From positions 160,223-224,222 of the forward strand of contig CASIAX010000001.1 of NCBI GenBank assembly GCA_949372955.1: a DNA stretch of 64,000 bases, read 5' to 3'. The DNA comes from SGZJ01 sp949372955 (lineage in GTDB: Bacteria > Bacteroidota > Bacteroidia > Flavobacteriales > Flavobacteriaceae). Of the stretch, positions 1-6,851 are shown in pieces. The notes under the pieces are model-generated. The model had not been told where the DNA came from and searched no databases. It saw nothing but the letters and a program-made list of their open reading frames with translations. Made by a program: the position numbers and the translations under genes. Every line of letters starts with the position of its first letter. Position 1 is the first letter of the stretch.

Positions 1-925
1 TATTGTAGTGTTTTTTACTTTGATTATTTCTAGTCATCATTTCGCCTAAAAAACCAGCAACAAAAAACTGACTTCCAAGAATCATTGTTGTTAAGCTTAT
101 GAAAAATTCTGGTCTTTCAGTTATTAATCTACCGCTAGGGTTGAAATATACTTTATCGATTCCTAAGTATGCTGCAAATGCAAACCCTATCATTAACATT
201 AAAGCCCCTATGGTTCCAAAAAAGTGCATTGGTCTCTTGCCAAATCTTGACAAAAACCATATTGTCACAAGATCTAAAAAACCGTGAGTAAATCTATTCA
301 TACCGAATTTTGTTTGACCATATTTTCTAGGTCTATGTTTAATAATTTTTTCTTCAATTTTAGTATACCCTTCATTGCTAGCTAGTATGGGTATATATCT
401 GTGCATTTCTCCATATACATTGATGTTTTTTACGACCTCATTTTTATAAGCCTTTAAACCGCAATTAAAATCGTTTAATTTTATACCAGATGTTAGTCTA
501 GCACAAAGATTAAAAATTTTAGATGGTAGATTCTTTGTTAATACTGGATCGAATCTTTTTTTCTTCCAGCCAGAAACTATATCAAGATTTTTTTCTGTAA
601 TTAAATTATACATCTCTGGAATTTCTTCAGGATCATCTTGTAAATCCGCATCCATAGTAAAAACTATTTTTCCCATTGCAATATTAAATCCAGCGTGAAG
701 GGCTTGCGATTTCCCATAGTTTTTTAAAAATTTTATCGCTTTGAATGATTTGTTATTAAGACAGATGCTTTTAATTATATGCCACGAATTATCATTACTA
801 CCATCATCAATATATATAGCTTCATATTTAAATGAACTTTTTTTCATAACTGAATCTATCTTATGACTTAGTTCTTTTAAAGATTCACTTTCATTCAATA
901 ATGGAATTATAATAGATATGTCCAT
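1..925 (-). CDS. Family 2 glycosyltransferase (DPM1/GtrB-like), 3' end outside window
   Basis: Reads leftward from ATG at 925 and is still open at base 1, so about 308 residues are visible and the C-terminus is missing. The N-terminus MDISIIIPLLNESESL is the GT-A opening. DDGSND (about residue 40) and DADLQDDPEEIP (about 90) are the nucleotide-sugar and metal-binding motifs of GT2 polyprenyl-phosphate sugar transferases. Two hydrophobic segments near residues 240-290 match the C-terminal membrane anchors of the DPM1/GtrB type. It probably moves a sugar from a nucleotide donor to a polyprenyl phosphate at the inner membrane; the sugar cannot be told. Its ATG overlaps the stop of the upstream DUF4199 gene by one base (TAATG), so the two are translationally coupled. 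Confidence 0.9.
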   Translation of the reverse strand, partial: MDISIIIPLLNESESLKELSHKIDSVMKKSSFKYEAIYIDDGSNDNSWHIIKSICLNNKSFKAIKFLKNYGKSQALHAGFNIAMGKIVFTMDADLQDDPEEIPEMYNLITEKNLDIVSGWKKKRFDPVLTKNLPSKIFNLCARLTSGIKLNDFNCGLKAYKNEVVKNINVYGEMHRYIPILASNEGYTKIEEKIIKHRPRKYGQTKFGMNRFTHGFLDLVTIWFLSRFGKRPMHFFGTIGALMLMIGFAFAAYLGIDKVYFNPSGRLITERPEFFISLTTMILGSQFFVAGFLGEMMTRNNQSKKHYN

Positions 926-1449
926 TAAGCTTCTGTTTTATCTCTTTTAAGTATTAATGAAGTTACAAGACCTATGAGCGAAAAGAAGATAAGATTTCCA
1001 ACATATTGCATAGCTATAGTTGATAAAGAGAAATTACTCTTTTTTGAGGCTTCGTCCATACTTAATGCTATCAGATCACTTGACATTCCGAAACCTTCAA
1101 GCATTTCTTTTGTCATTATGAGCATTTCTTCATCTAAAACTTTAGCAGCATCAGGATCTACGATTACAAACACTAAAATTGTGGTTAAATTACCTAACAG
1201 ATATCCTACTGCAATAGCTATAAAATAAGATGTGAAGGCTTGTTTAAAAGAAGCTCCATTATTGATTTTTCTAGATTGAATTGTAGAGTAAATCCCTGCA
1301 GCAACGATAATTATAAAAAAACCAACTCCAAACATTGGGTTTAGAAATAATTTAAAATCTATAGCATAGGCCAATATTGTTGATAATGCTAGTACACCAC
1401 CTAATTTATAACCAATATCTACTGAAATATTTTTCATCTTAGTTTCCAT
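925..1449 (-). CDS. DUF4199 family membrane protein
   Basis: 174 residues with hydrophobic segments near residues 15-35, 38-56, 72-96 and 145-165, so probably four membrane helices. Layout and length match DUF4199, a Bacteroidota membrane family of unknown function that very often sits directly upstream of a DPM1-like glycosyltransferase, as here. The coupling by a TAATG overlap suggests that the two products act together at the membrane. A TATATTTG box on the same strand at 1472-1479 is a plausible promoter. Family assignment is from memory of the family pattern; function is unknown. Confidence 0.82.
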   Translation of the reverse strand: METKMKNISVDIGYKLGGVLALSTILAYAIDFKLFLNPMFGVGFFIIIVAAGIYSTIQSRKINNGASFKQAFTSYFIAIAVGYLLGNLTTILVFVIVDPDAAKVLDEEMLIMTKEMLEGFGMSSDLIALSMDEASKKSNFSLSTIAMQYVGNLIFFSLIGLVTSLILKRDKTEA

Positions 1450-1471
1450 ATTTTTAATTTATTATTAAAAA

Positions 1472-1479
1472 CAAATATA
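1472..1479 (-). promoter_or_regulatory. Probable -7 box (TATATTTG) for DUF4199-glycosyltransferase operon
   Basis: On the minus strand this reads TATATTTG, a full match to the Bacteroidota TAnnTTTG element, 23 bp upstream of the DUF4199 start. No clear TTG is seen 19 bp further upstream, so it is only half supported. Confidence 0.45.
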
Positions 1480-1518
1480 ACAAAAGCAATTTCTTCTGTA
1501 AATAAACTTAACATTATA

Positions 1519-1549
1519 TTGCTATATATTAAAAAAATATTTAGATTTG
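1519..1549 (+). promoter_or_regulatory. Promoter of rpmE2 (TTG-N20-TAGATTTG)
   Basis: TTG at 1519-1521 and TAGATTTG at 1542-1549 are separated by 20 bp, matching the Bacteroidota major sigma factor consensus. The -7 box lies 26 bp before the rpmE2 ATG, which rules out the longer upstream reading of that gene. Confidence 0.6.
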
Positions 1550-1575
1550 CACCTCAAAATTTAAAACATTTAACG

Positions 1576-1827
1576 ATGAAAAAAGACACTCATCCTAAGG
1601 ATTATAGATTAGTAGCTTTTAAAGATATGTCAAACAGCGATGTATTTTTAACAAAATCAACTGCTAATACAAGTGAAACAATTGAACATGAAGGTGTTGA
1701 GTACCCATTAGTTAAAATGGAAATTTCAAGAACTTCTCATCCATACTACACCGGTAAATCTAAACTTGTAGATACAGCTGGTAGAATCGATAAATTTAAG
1801 ACTAAATACTCTAAATTTAAGAAGTAA
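1576..1827 (+). CDS. rpmE2: 50S ribosomal protein L31 type B
   Basis: 83 residues, MKKDTHPKDYRLVAFKDM at the start and RIDKFKTKYSKF near the end, typical of type B L31. The zinc-binding Cys residues of type A L31 are absent, as expected for the zinc-independent paralogue. The frame stays open upstream to 1519, but that extension runs through the promoter, so the ATG at 1576 is chosen. It is a single-gene transcript: its own promoter lies upstream and a hairpin terminator follows 25 bp after the stop. Confidence 0.97.
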   Translation: MKKDTHPKDYRLVAFKDMSNSDVFLTKSTANTSETIEHEGVEYPLVKMEISRTSHPYYTGKSKLVDTAGRIDKFKTKYSKFKK

Positions 1828-1852
1828 ACATATTTAAAATATTTATTTTATT

Positions 1853-1886
1853 AAAGTCTTTCATCTTTTTGAAAGGCTTTTTTTTA
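1853..1886 (+). terminator. Rho-independent terminator after rpmE2
   Basis: AAAGTCTTTC, an 8-base loop, then GAAAGGCTTT followed by a run of T. The stem has one G-T pair. Confidence 0.75.
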
Positions 1887-1907
1887 TTTTTACATAAAAT
1901 GTAACCC

Positions 1908-3086
1908 ATGAATTATATATTATTTGATGGACCTAGTAGAAATAATTTACTTCCACTAACCTATACAAGACCCGTTGCAGAGATTAGGGTAGGGGTACTA
2001 ACTATTCGAGAAAAATGGGAGACTTTTTTGCATTCAACTATTACTACAATTACAGAAGACTATCTTTCTGATAAGTTCCCAATGGTAGAGTTTGATGAAA
2101 ATATTTTTATTAACGCTTCTTTTTTGCCAAATCCAGAACTTGTTAAGTTAATATCTAACTTAAAACCTAATCAGTCAATTAATTCAGGTGATAATTTAAT
2201 TGCTTTTTATTCAAATCAAAGCCAAGAAGAAATTGACTTAGACACTTTTAAGAAAATAAATTTCACAACTCCGTTATTGCAAATAACTTGTTTGACTGAT
2301 ATATTTAAAATTAATTCCTTGGCTATTAAAGCTGATTATGATTTGATTACTAATAACAGGGTTTCATCAAAAATATCAAATACTAATAATTTAATTCATC
2401 CTGAAAATATTTTTATAGAAGATGGTGTTAGTATGGAGTTTGTTACTTTAAATGCAACTGATGGACCAATTTATATAGCTAAAGACTGCGAGATTATGGA
2501 AGGTTCATTAATTAGAGGCCCCTTTGCATTATGTGAAAACTCAATATTAAAGCTTGGATCTAAGATTTATGGAGGTACAACTATTGGTCCTTATTGTAAA
2601 ATAGGAGGTGAAGTTACTAATTCTGTTGTTTTTGGTTATAGCAATAAAGGGCATGATGGTTATTTGGGTAATTCTTTGATTGGAGAGTGGTGTAACTTAG
2701 GAGCTGACACAAACACTTCTAATTTAAAAAACAATTATGCAGATGTTAAGATATGGAATTATGAAGAGGATAAATTTCTAACAACAGGAGAACAGTTTTG
2801 TGGACTTATAATGGGAGATCATAGTAAGAGTGCTATAAACACAATGTTTAATACTGGAACTATAGTAGGCGTTTGTTCTAATATTTTTGGTTCTGGCTTT
2901 CCAAGAAATTTTGTACCAAGTTTTTCTTGGGGTGGAAATAAGGGTTTTACTGAATATAATATTGATAAAGTTTTTGAGGTTAATAAAAAAGTTATGAAGA
3001 GAAAAAAATGTATTTTTTCTGAAAAAGATAAAGCAATTTACACACACCTAAAGACTATTACTAGTCCTTACCGATCTAATTTTTAG
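1908..3086 (+). CDS. GlmU-like sugar nucleotidyltransferase with left-handed beta-helix
   Basis: 392 residues. The N-terminus (NYILFDGPSRNNLLPLTYTRP) and the stretch to about residue 130 resemble the divergent nucleotidyltransferase domain (NTP_transf_4 type) of Bacteroidota GlmU-family proteins. Residues about 165-330 contain hexapeptide-like repeats (for example LKLGSKIYGGTTIGPYCKIG), a left-handed beta-helix acyltransferase-type domain. By family it probably handles N-acetylglucosamine-1-phosphate or a related sugar phosphate for UDP-sugar supply. The classical GlmU G-x-G-T-R-M signature is not present, so the exact reaction is uncertain. The 3' end overlaps the convergent peptide-binding lipoprotein gene by 11 bp. 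Confidence 0.82.
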   Translation: MNYILFDGPSRNNLLPLTYTRPVAEIRVGVLTIREKWETFLHSTITTITEDYLSDKFPMVEFDENIFINASFLPNPELVKLISNLKPNQSINSGDNLIAFYSNQSQEEIDLDTFKKINFTTPLLQITCLTDIFKINSLAIKADYDLITNNRVSSKISNTNNLIHPENIFIEDGVSMEFVTLNATDGPIYIAKDCEIMEGSLIRGPFALCENSILKLGSKIYGGTTIGPYCKIGGEVTNSVVFGYSNKGHDGYLGNSLIGEWCNLGADTNTSNLKNNYADVKIWNYEEDKFLTTGEQFCGLIMGDHSKSAINTMFNTGTIVGVCSNIFGSGFPRNFVPSFSWGGNKGFTEYNIDKVFEVNKKVMKRKKCIFSEKDKAIYTHLKTITSPYRSNF

Positions 3087-4668
3087 TAACCCTTCTTAAA
3101 TCTAAAATATTTATTGGGTTAACTCCTAAGCCTTTTACATTTTTATGAGTAAACCTAATTACTTCGTCATAGTACAATGGTACAATAACGGATTCTTCCA
3201 TTATAATTGAATCCATTTTTCTATATAAAGATTCTTTTGTTTGTTGATTTTTTTCACTCAATGATGATTCATATAATTTATCATAAATTTTATTTGAAAA
3301 ATGAGTATAATTTGGGCCAGATGGTGCTAAATTTTTAGAATAATATAGGGATAAGTAATTTTGTGCATCTGGATAATCTGCAACCCAGCTAGCTCTGAAA
3401 AAATCTAATTTGCCATTAGCTTTGGCTTCCTTTAAGGACGAGGCGGGTATTACATCGACAATAATATTAACTCCTATTTTTTCAATTTCTTTTTGAATAA
3501 ATTCACAAAAAACTAAATAATTACTTGTGGTTGTAAGTTTAATTGTTGGGTTTTTATCACCAGACTCACTTATGTATTGATTAACTAATTCCCTTGCTAA
3601 CTCTTGGTTGTACTTATAATAAACTTCATTAGAGTAACCAGGTAATCCATTTGGTATAAAACCAGTATTTGCATTTATACCTATCCCATTTCTTAGGAAT
3701 TTTATCATTTTATTTCTGTCAAAGCCTAAATTAATTGCTTGTCTAATTAACTTAGATGTAGCAATTGGATTTGAAGATTTGTTGTAAAACCCTAAATATT
3801 CTGTATTTAGATATGGTGCTCTAATAATATTGATTTTGTCTGAATATTTATCAGATAATTTTCCTACTCTATCTAAAAGCTCATCTTTGTAGGATTCATC
3901 TAAGCCTGAAATAAAATCTAAGTTTGATTGTATGAATTCTAAGAACTCACTTTGTTTCTCAGGAATAAATGTTACTGAAACTGCTTCGAGATATGGTAAA
4001 GCACTTCCACTTTTGTCTTTTTCAAAATAACTTTCATTTTTTCTAAGGACTAATTTTATATTCTCTTCCCATCTTTTAAATTTAAATGGTCCAGTTCCTA
4101 TTGGATTTCTTCTAAAGTCATTACCATAGTGCTCAACAATTTCCTTAGGCACAACCGAGCAATATTTCATTGAAAGGATTCCTAAAAAGGCATTAAAGGG
4201 CTCTATTAGCCTAATTTCAAAAACACTGTCATTTACTGCTTTATAATCTTCAACTTTCTCTAATACCCATGCTCCCGGAGAGGCTAATTTCTCGTCTAGA
4301 ATTCTGTCAAAGCTATATGAGAAATCTTTGGCAATAACTTTTCTGTTATCTAATAACTCATGATCATGAAATTTAATATTAGTATTTAAATTAAATGTAT
4401 AAACTTTTCCGCTATTAGAAATATTCCAGTTTTTTGCTATTGAAGGAATAATATTTAAGTTCTTGTCCATTTCAACAAGCCCATTGAATAATTGATTTAC
4501 TACCCATATATCGGAATTATCTTTTGCGAAAGCTGGATCTAAAGAGCTGATGTTTTTATGCTCATTATATCGAAAAACTAAGTGATCATTATCATCATAA
4601 GTATTAACACTACACGTATTTAGTATTAACAACACTATTATTGATAATATTAATTCAATTTTAATCAT
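3076..4668 (-). CDS. Family 5 extracellular solute-binding lipoprotein (peptide type)
   Basis: 530 residues with a lipoprotein signal: hydrophobic residues 5-17 followed by a lipobox ending at Cys19 (LNTC). The body matches the OppA/DppA family SBP_bac_5: LDPAFAKDNSDIWVVNQLF near the start, GTGPFKFKRW about residue 190, and a C-terminal segment with PDAQNYLSLYYS. It would bind oligopeptides or a similar solute outside the inner membrane for an ABC importer. No permease or ATPase gene is adjacent, so it is an orphan here. A stand-alone role, or a transporter elsewhere in the genome, is possible. It overlaps the convergent GlmU-like gene by 11 bp. Confidence 0.88.
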   Translation of the reverse strand: MIKIELILSIIVLLILNTCSVNTYDDNDHLVFRYNEHKNISSLDPAFAKDNSDIWVVNQLFNGLVEMDKNLNIIPSIAKNWNISNSGKVYTFNLNTNIKFHDHELLDNRKVIAKDFSYSFDRILDEKLASPGAWVLEKVEDYKAVNDSVFEIRLIEPFNAFLGILSMKYCSVVPKEIVEHYGNDFRRNPIGTGPFKFKRWEENIKLVLRKNESYFEKDKSGSALPYLEAVSVTFIPEKQSEFLEFIQSNLDFISGLDESYKDELLDRVGKLSDKYSDKINIIRAPYLNTEYLGFYNKSSNPIATSKLIRQAINLGFDRNKMIKFLRNGIGINANTGFIPNGLPGYSNEVYYKYNQELARELVNQYISESGDKNPTIKLTTTSNYLVFCEFIQKEIEKIGVNIIVDVIPASSLKEAKANGKLDFFRASWVADYPDAQNYLSLYYSKNLAPSGPNYTHFSNKIYDKLYESSLSEKNQQTKESLYRKMDSIIMEESVIVPLYYDEVIRFTHKNVKGLGVNPINILDLRRVTKN

Positions 4669-4811
4669 ATAATTTTAATTTGTGAATCCACAACTTTGTA
4701 AAAAGTAATAAATCATTCGACAAAAATCTTAATTAATGGTATGCATTAGTTAAATTAAAGTCTATAGATTTTTTAGATAATATACGATTGAGTAAAAACT
4801 CTAGAGTTTGT

Positions 4812-5096
4812 TTAAATTCTAATCCCAACAGGTAACATTTTTTTGTATTTCCTATTCTTTCTAATGAATTTAGCAATTGTTGGTGCTGTTGGTACAACAC
4901 TAATTTCCCTGTCTCTAATGTCTTCAAGAACTAGAACAAGAAACTCTTCCGTAAAACTATCGTCACTAACAGATTCAGGAATTATAAGCTTCGTTAAAAA
5001 AATTTTTCTATCTTGGAGAGAGTATTCAATTATAGCTAAATCATCACTTACCTGTAACTCATATTGTCTCAAAAAAGTATTGTCAATTAATGCCAT
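4812..5096 (-). CDS. Small GNAT-like N-acetyltransferase
   Basis: 94 residues. The sequence (LIDNTFLRQYELQVSDD, SFTEEFLVLVLEDIRD, then a segment ending FIRKNRKYKKMLP) fits the short Gcn5-related acetyltransferase family (PF14542 type, YidJ-like) with a truncated acetyl-CoA fold and the Tyr-rich C-terminal FxxxNxxY-like end. Substrate unknown. It stands alone, divergent from the hydrolase gene at 5189. Confidence 0.7.
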   Translation of the reverse strand: MALIDNTFLRQYELQVSDDLAIIEYSLQDRKIFLTKLIIPESVSDDSFTEEFLVLVLEDIRDREISVVPTAPTIAKFIRKNRKYKKMLPVGIRI

Positions 5097-5188
5097 TCAA
5101 CATGATTTTATTAGTAAATATTATGAGGAATTATTTATCAAAATTACAAAAAAATATTCGATATTAGAATTTAATAAATAATAAACTA

Positions 5189-5848
5189 TTGAAAACTAAA
5201 CATATATACCTAATGCCAGGGATGTCGGCTAATCCTCTAATTTTTGAAATGATTAAATTTCCTAAAGATATTTATGAAGTTCATTTAATGAAGTGGATTC
5301 CCCCCATTCTAAATGAAAGTATTGAGTCTTATGCAACTAGACTATCAACAGGTATTATTCACCATAAACCAGTCTTAATAGGAGTTTCTTTTGGAGGTTT
5401 AATAGTTCAAGAAATAAGTAAATTATTAGAAGTTGATAAATTGATTATAATATCAAGTGTTAAATCCAACAGAGAACTTCCACTTTATATGAAGTCAGCT
5501 AAGTTTTTAAAATTATATAATTACTTCCCCCTCAAGCTATTTGATGAAATTTTTAATATATCTAAATTTTTAAAAATCAATAAAATCTATAAAAAAATAG
5601 ATTTAGCGGACAAATATTTATCAGTTAGAGATGAGAATTATTTAAAGTGGGCTATACGTGAAATTTTAAATTGGAAGCAAAAAGAACCATTAGATGGAGT
5701 AATTCATTTACATGGAGATAAGGATCTAACGTTTCCTATTAGTTTAATAAAAAATTGTATAACAATTCATGGAGGTACCCATGCTTTAATTTTAACTAAA
5801 TACCGATGGTTGAATAAAAACTTAATTCAGATTATAGAAAGTGAATAA
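5189..5848 (+). CDS. Alpha/beta hydrolase
   Basis: 219 residues. The nucleophile elbow GVSFGG (Ser about residue 68), the acid in HGDKDLTFP (about 176) and the His in HGGTHALI (about 195) make a full catalytic triad. LMPGMSANPLIFE near the N-terminus supplies the oxyanion-hole region. No signal peptide, so cytoplasmic; substrate not predictable. The reading frame offers TTG at 5189 as start; the next in-frame ATG (5213) would lose the first beta strand, so TTG is preferred. Confidence 0.85.
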   Translation: MKTKHIYLMPGMSANPLIFEMIKFPKDIYEVHLMKWIPPILNESIESYATRLSTGIIHHKPVLIGVSFGGLIVQEISKLLEVDKLIIISSVKSNRELPLYMKSAKFLKLYNYFPLKLFDEIFNISKFLKINKIYKKIDLADKYLSVRDENYLKWAIREILNWKQKEPLDGVIHLHGDKDLTFPISLIKNCITIHGGTHALILTKYRWLNKNLIQIIESE

Positions 5849-5865
5849 GTATTGTTTTAATACAC

Positions 5866-6426
5866 TTACCTTCTTTGCCCTTTTTGCCCTCCGAAATGTT
5901 GATTAGGCATTTGACCTTTTTTCATCTGAGCTTTCATCATTTTTACTTGATCTGCTAACATGTTTCTCTTGTCAAGTTTTTGAGCTTCACTTAACAATTT
6001 TTGAGCTTCAATTTTCCTTCTTTTACTAAATGCTATTCCTGCTAGATTTAATTTAGCCATAGCTAAATCGTGATCCATACTTAATCCAAAACTTATTGCT
6101 TTTTTAAAGAATTTTTCTGCTTCGTTCATATTGGTTTGTGAAACCATTATACCTTTTATATAATTGTAATAGCCTTGTTGTTTTATTGTTAACGATGATC
6201 TTGGGTTTTTAATTTTACCCAGCCATTTATTGGCTCCTTCAAAATTTTGTTTTCTTAATTGAAAAAACGCTAATAATATCATTTCATTTTTAAAGTAAAG
6301 AAATATAAATATAGTGGCTAGTAGGATCCACATAATTCCAGCTCCGATATAACCTTCAGTAAATTCGTAAACAGAATAAGATAATATTCCGATAGCTAAA
6401 ATGATTTTAATATTTTTATTAAACAT
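5866..6426 (-). CDS. Membrane-anchored TPR-like protein
   Basis: 186 residues from ATG at 6426; the frame stays open 13 codons upstream, but MFNKNIKIILAIGILSYSV looks like the natural start. Two hydrophobic segments fill residues about 5-45, followed by a cytoplasmic helical part with TPR-like units (YNYIKGIMVSQTNMNEAEKFFKKAISFGL, about residues 95-125, and a second to about 155). The tail is rich in Met, Gln, Gly and Arg. It looks like a small adaptor at the inner membrane; partners and function are unknown. Confidence 0.72.
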   Translation of the reverse strand: MFNKNIKIILAIGILSYSVYEFTEGYIGAGIMWILLATIFIFLYFKNEMILLAFFQLRKQNFEGANKWLGKIKNPRSSLTIKQQGYYNYIKGIMVSQTNMNEAEKFFKKAISFGLSMDHDLAMAKLNLAGIAFSKRRKIEAQKLLSEAQKLDKRNMLADQVKMMKAQMKKGQMPNQHFGGQKGQRR

Positions 6427-6489
6427 TGGTTCTTTTTTTAAGATATACAAAGTTAAGAAAAACAATTAATAATTTTTTTAAATTTTAGA

Positions 6490-6520
6490 TTTGTCAAAGT
6501 AAAAACTCTTTGTATATTTG
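6490..6520 (+). promoter_or_regulatory. Promoter of rpmH (TTTG-N19-TATATTTG)
   Basis: TTTG at 6490-6493 and TATATTTG at 6513-6520 have the canonical 19-bp spacer of Bacteroidota promoters. It sits 64 bp before the rpmH start. Confidence 0.7.
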
Positions 6521-6583
6521 CGAGCAGTTTTTAATGTAATTAAGAACAGATAAATCAAGTACTAAATAAATAAAAATTAAGAC

Positions 6584-6745
6584 ATGCCAAAAAGAACATT
6601 TCAGCCTTCTAAAAGAAAAAGAAGAAACAAACATGGTTTTATGGAAAGAATGGCTTCAGTAAGTGGCAGGAAAGTTTTAGCTCGAAGAAGAGCTAAGGGT
6701 AGAAAAAAACTTTCAGTATCCTCAGAAATTCGTCATAAAAAATAA
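6584..6745 (+). CDS. rpmH: 50S ribosomal protein L34
   Basis: 53 residues, too short for many gene finders. It begins MPKRTFQPSKRKRRNKHGF and continues through SGRKVLARRRAKGRKKLSV, the conserved L34 pattern that is unmistakable in spite of its size. Preceded by a canonical promoter and followed 25 bp later by a hairpin terminator, so it is its own transcript; the usual partner rnpA is not next to it. Confidence 0.97.
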   Translation: MPKRTFQPSKRKRRNKHGFMERMASVSGRKVLARRRAKGRKKLSVSSEIRHKK

Positions 6746-6768
6746 TGATTAACAATTGTTAATATAAT

Positions 6769-6800
6769 AAAGGTGTTGCTGTTAGCAATGCCTTTTTTTT
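6769..6800 (+). terminator. Terminator after rpmH
   Basis: AAAGGTGTTGCT and AGCAATGCCTTT pair with two G-T pairs around a 3-base loop, followed by a T run. Confidence 0.75.
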
Positions 6801-6815
6801 TACCTTTTTGATAAC

Positions 6816-6823
6816 TATTTTTG
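6816..6823 (+). promoter_or_regulatory. Possible -7 box (TATTTTTG) for carB
   Basis: TATTTTTG fits TAnnTTTG, 28 bp upstream of the carB ATG. The expected TTG would fall in the poly-T of the preceding terminator and is not clear. Confidence 0.4.
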
Positions 6824-6851
6824 AATTCAGGTTCAATTTAATTCTTAATTA

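Noticed and set aside
4733..4927. 64-codon minus-strand frame
   Set aside because: It overlaps the GNAT gene in another frame and shows no recognisable domain.
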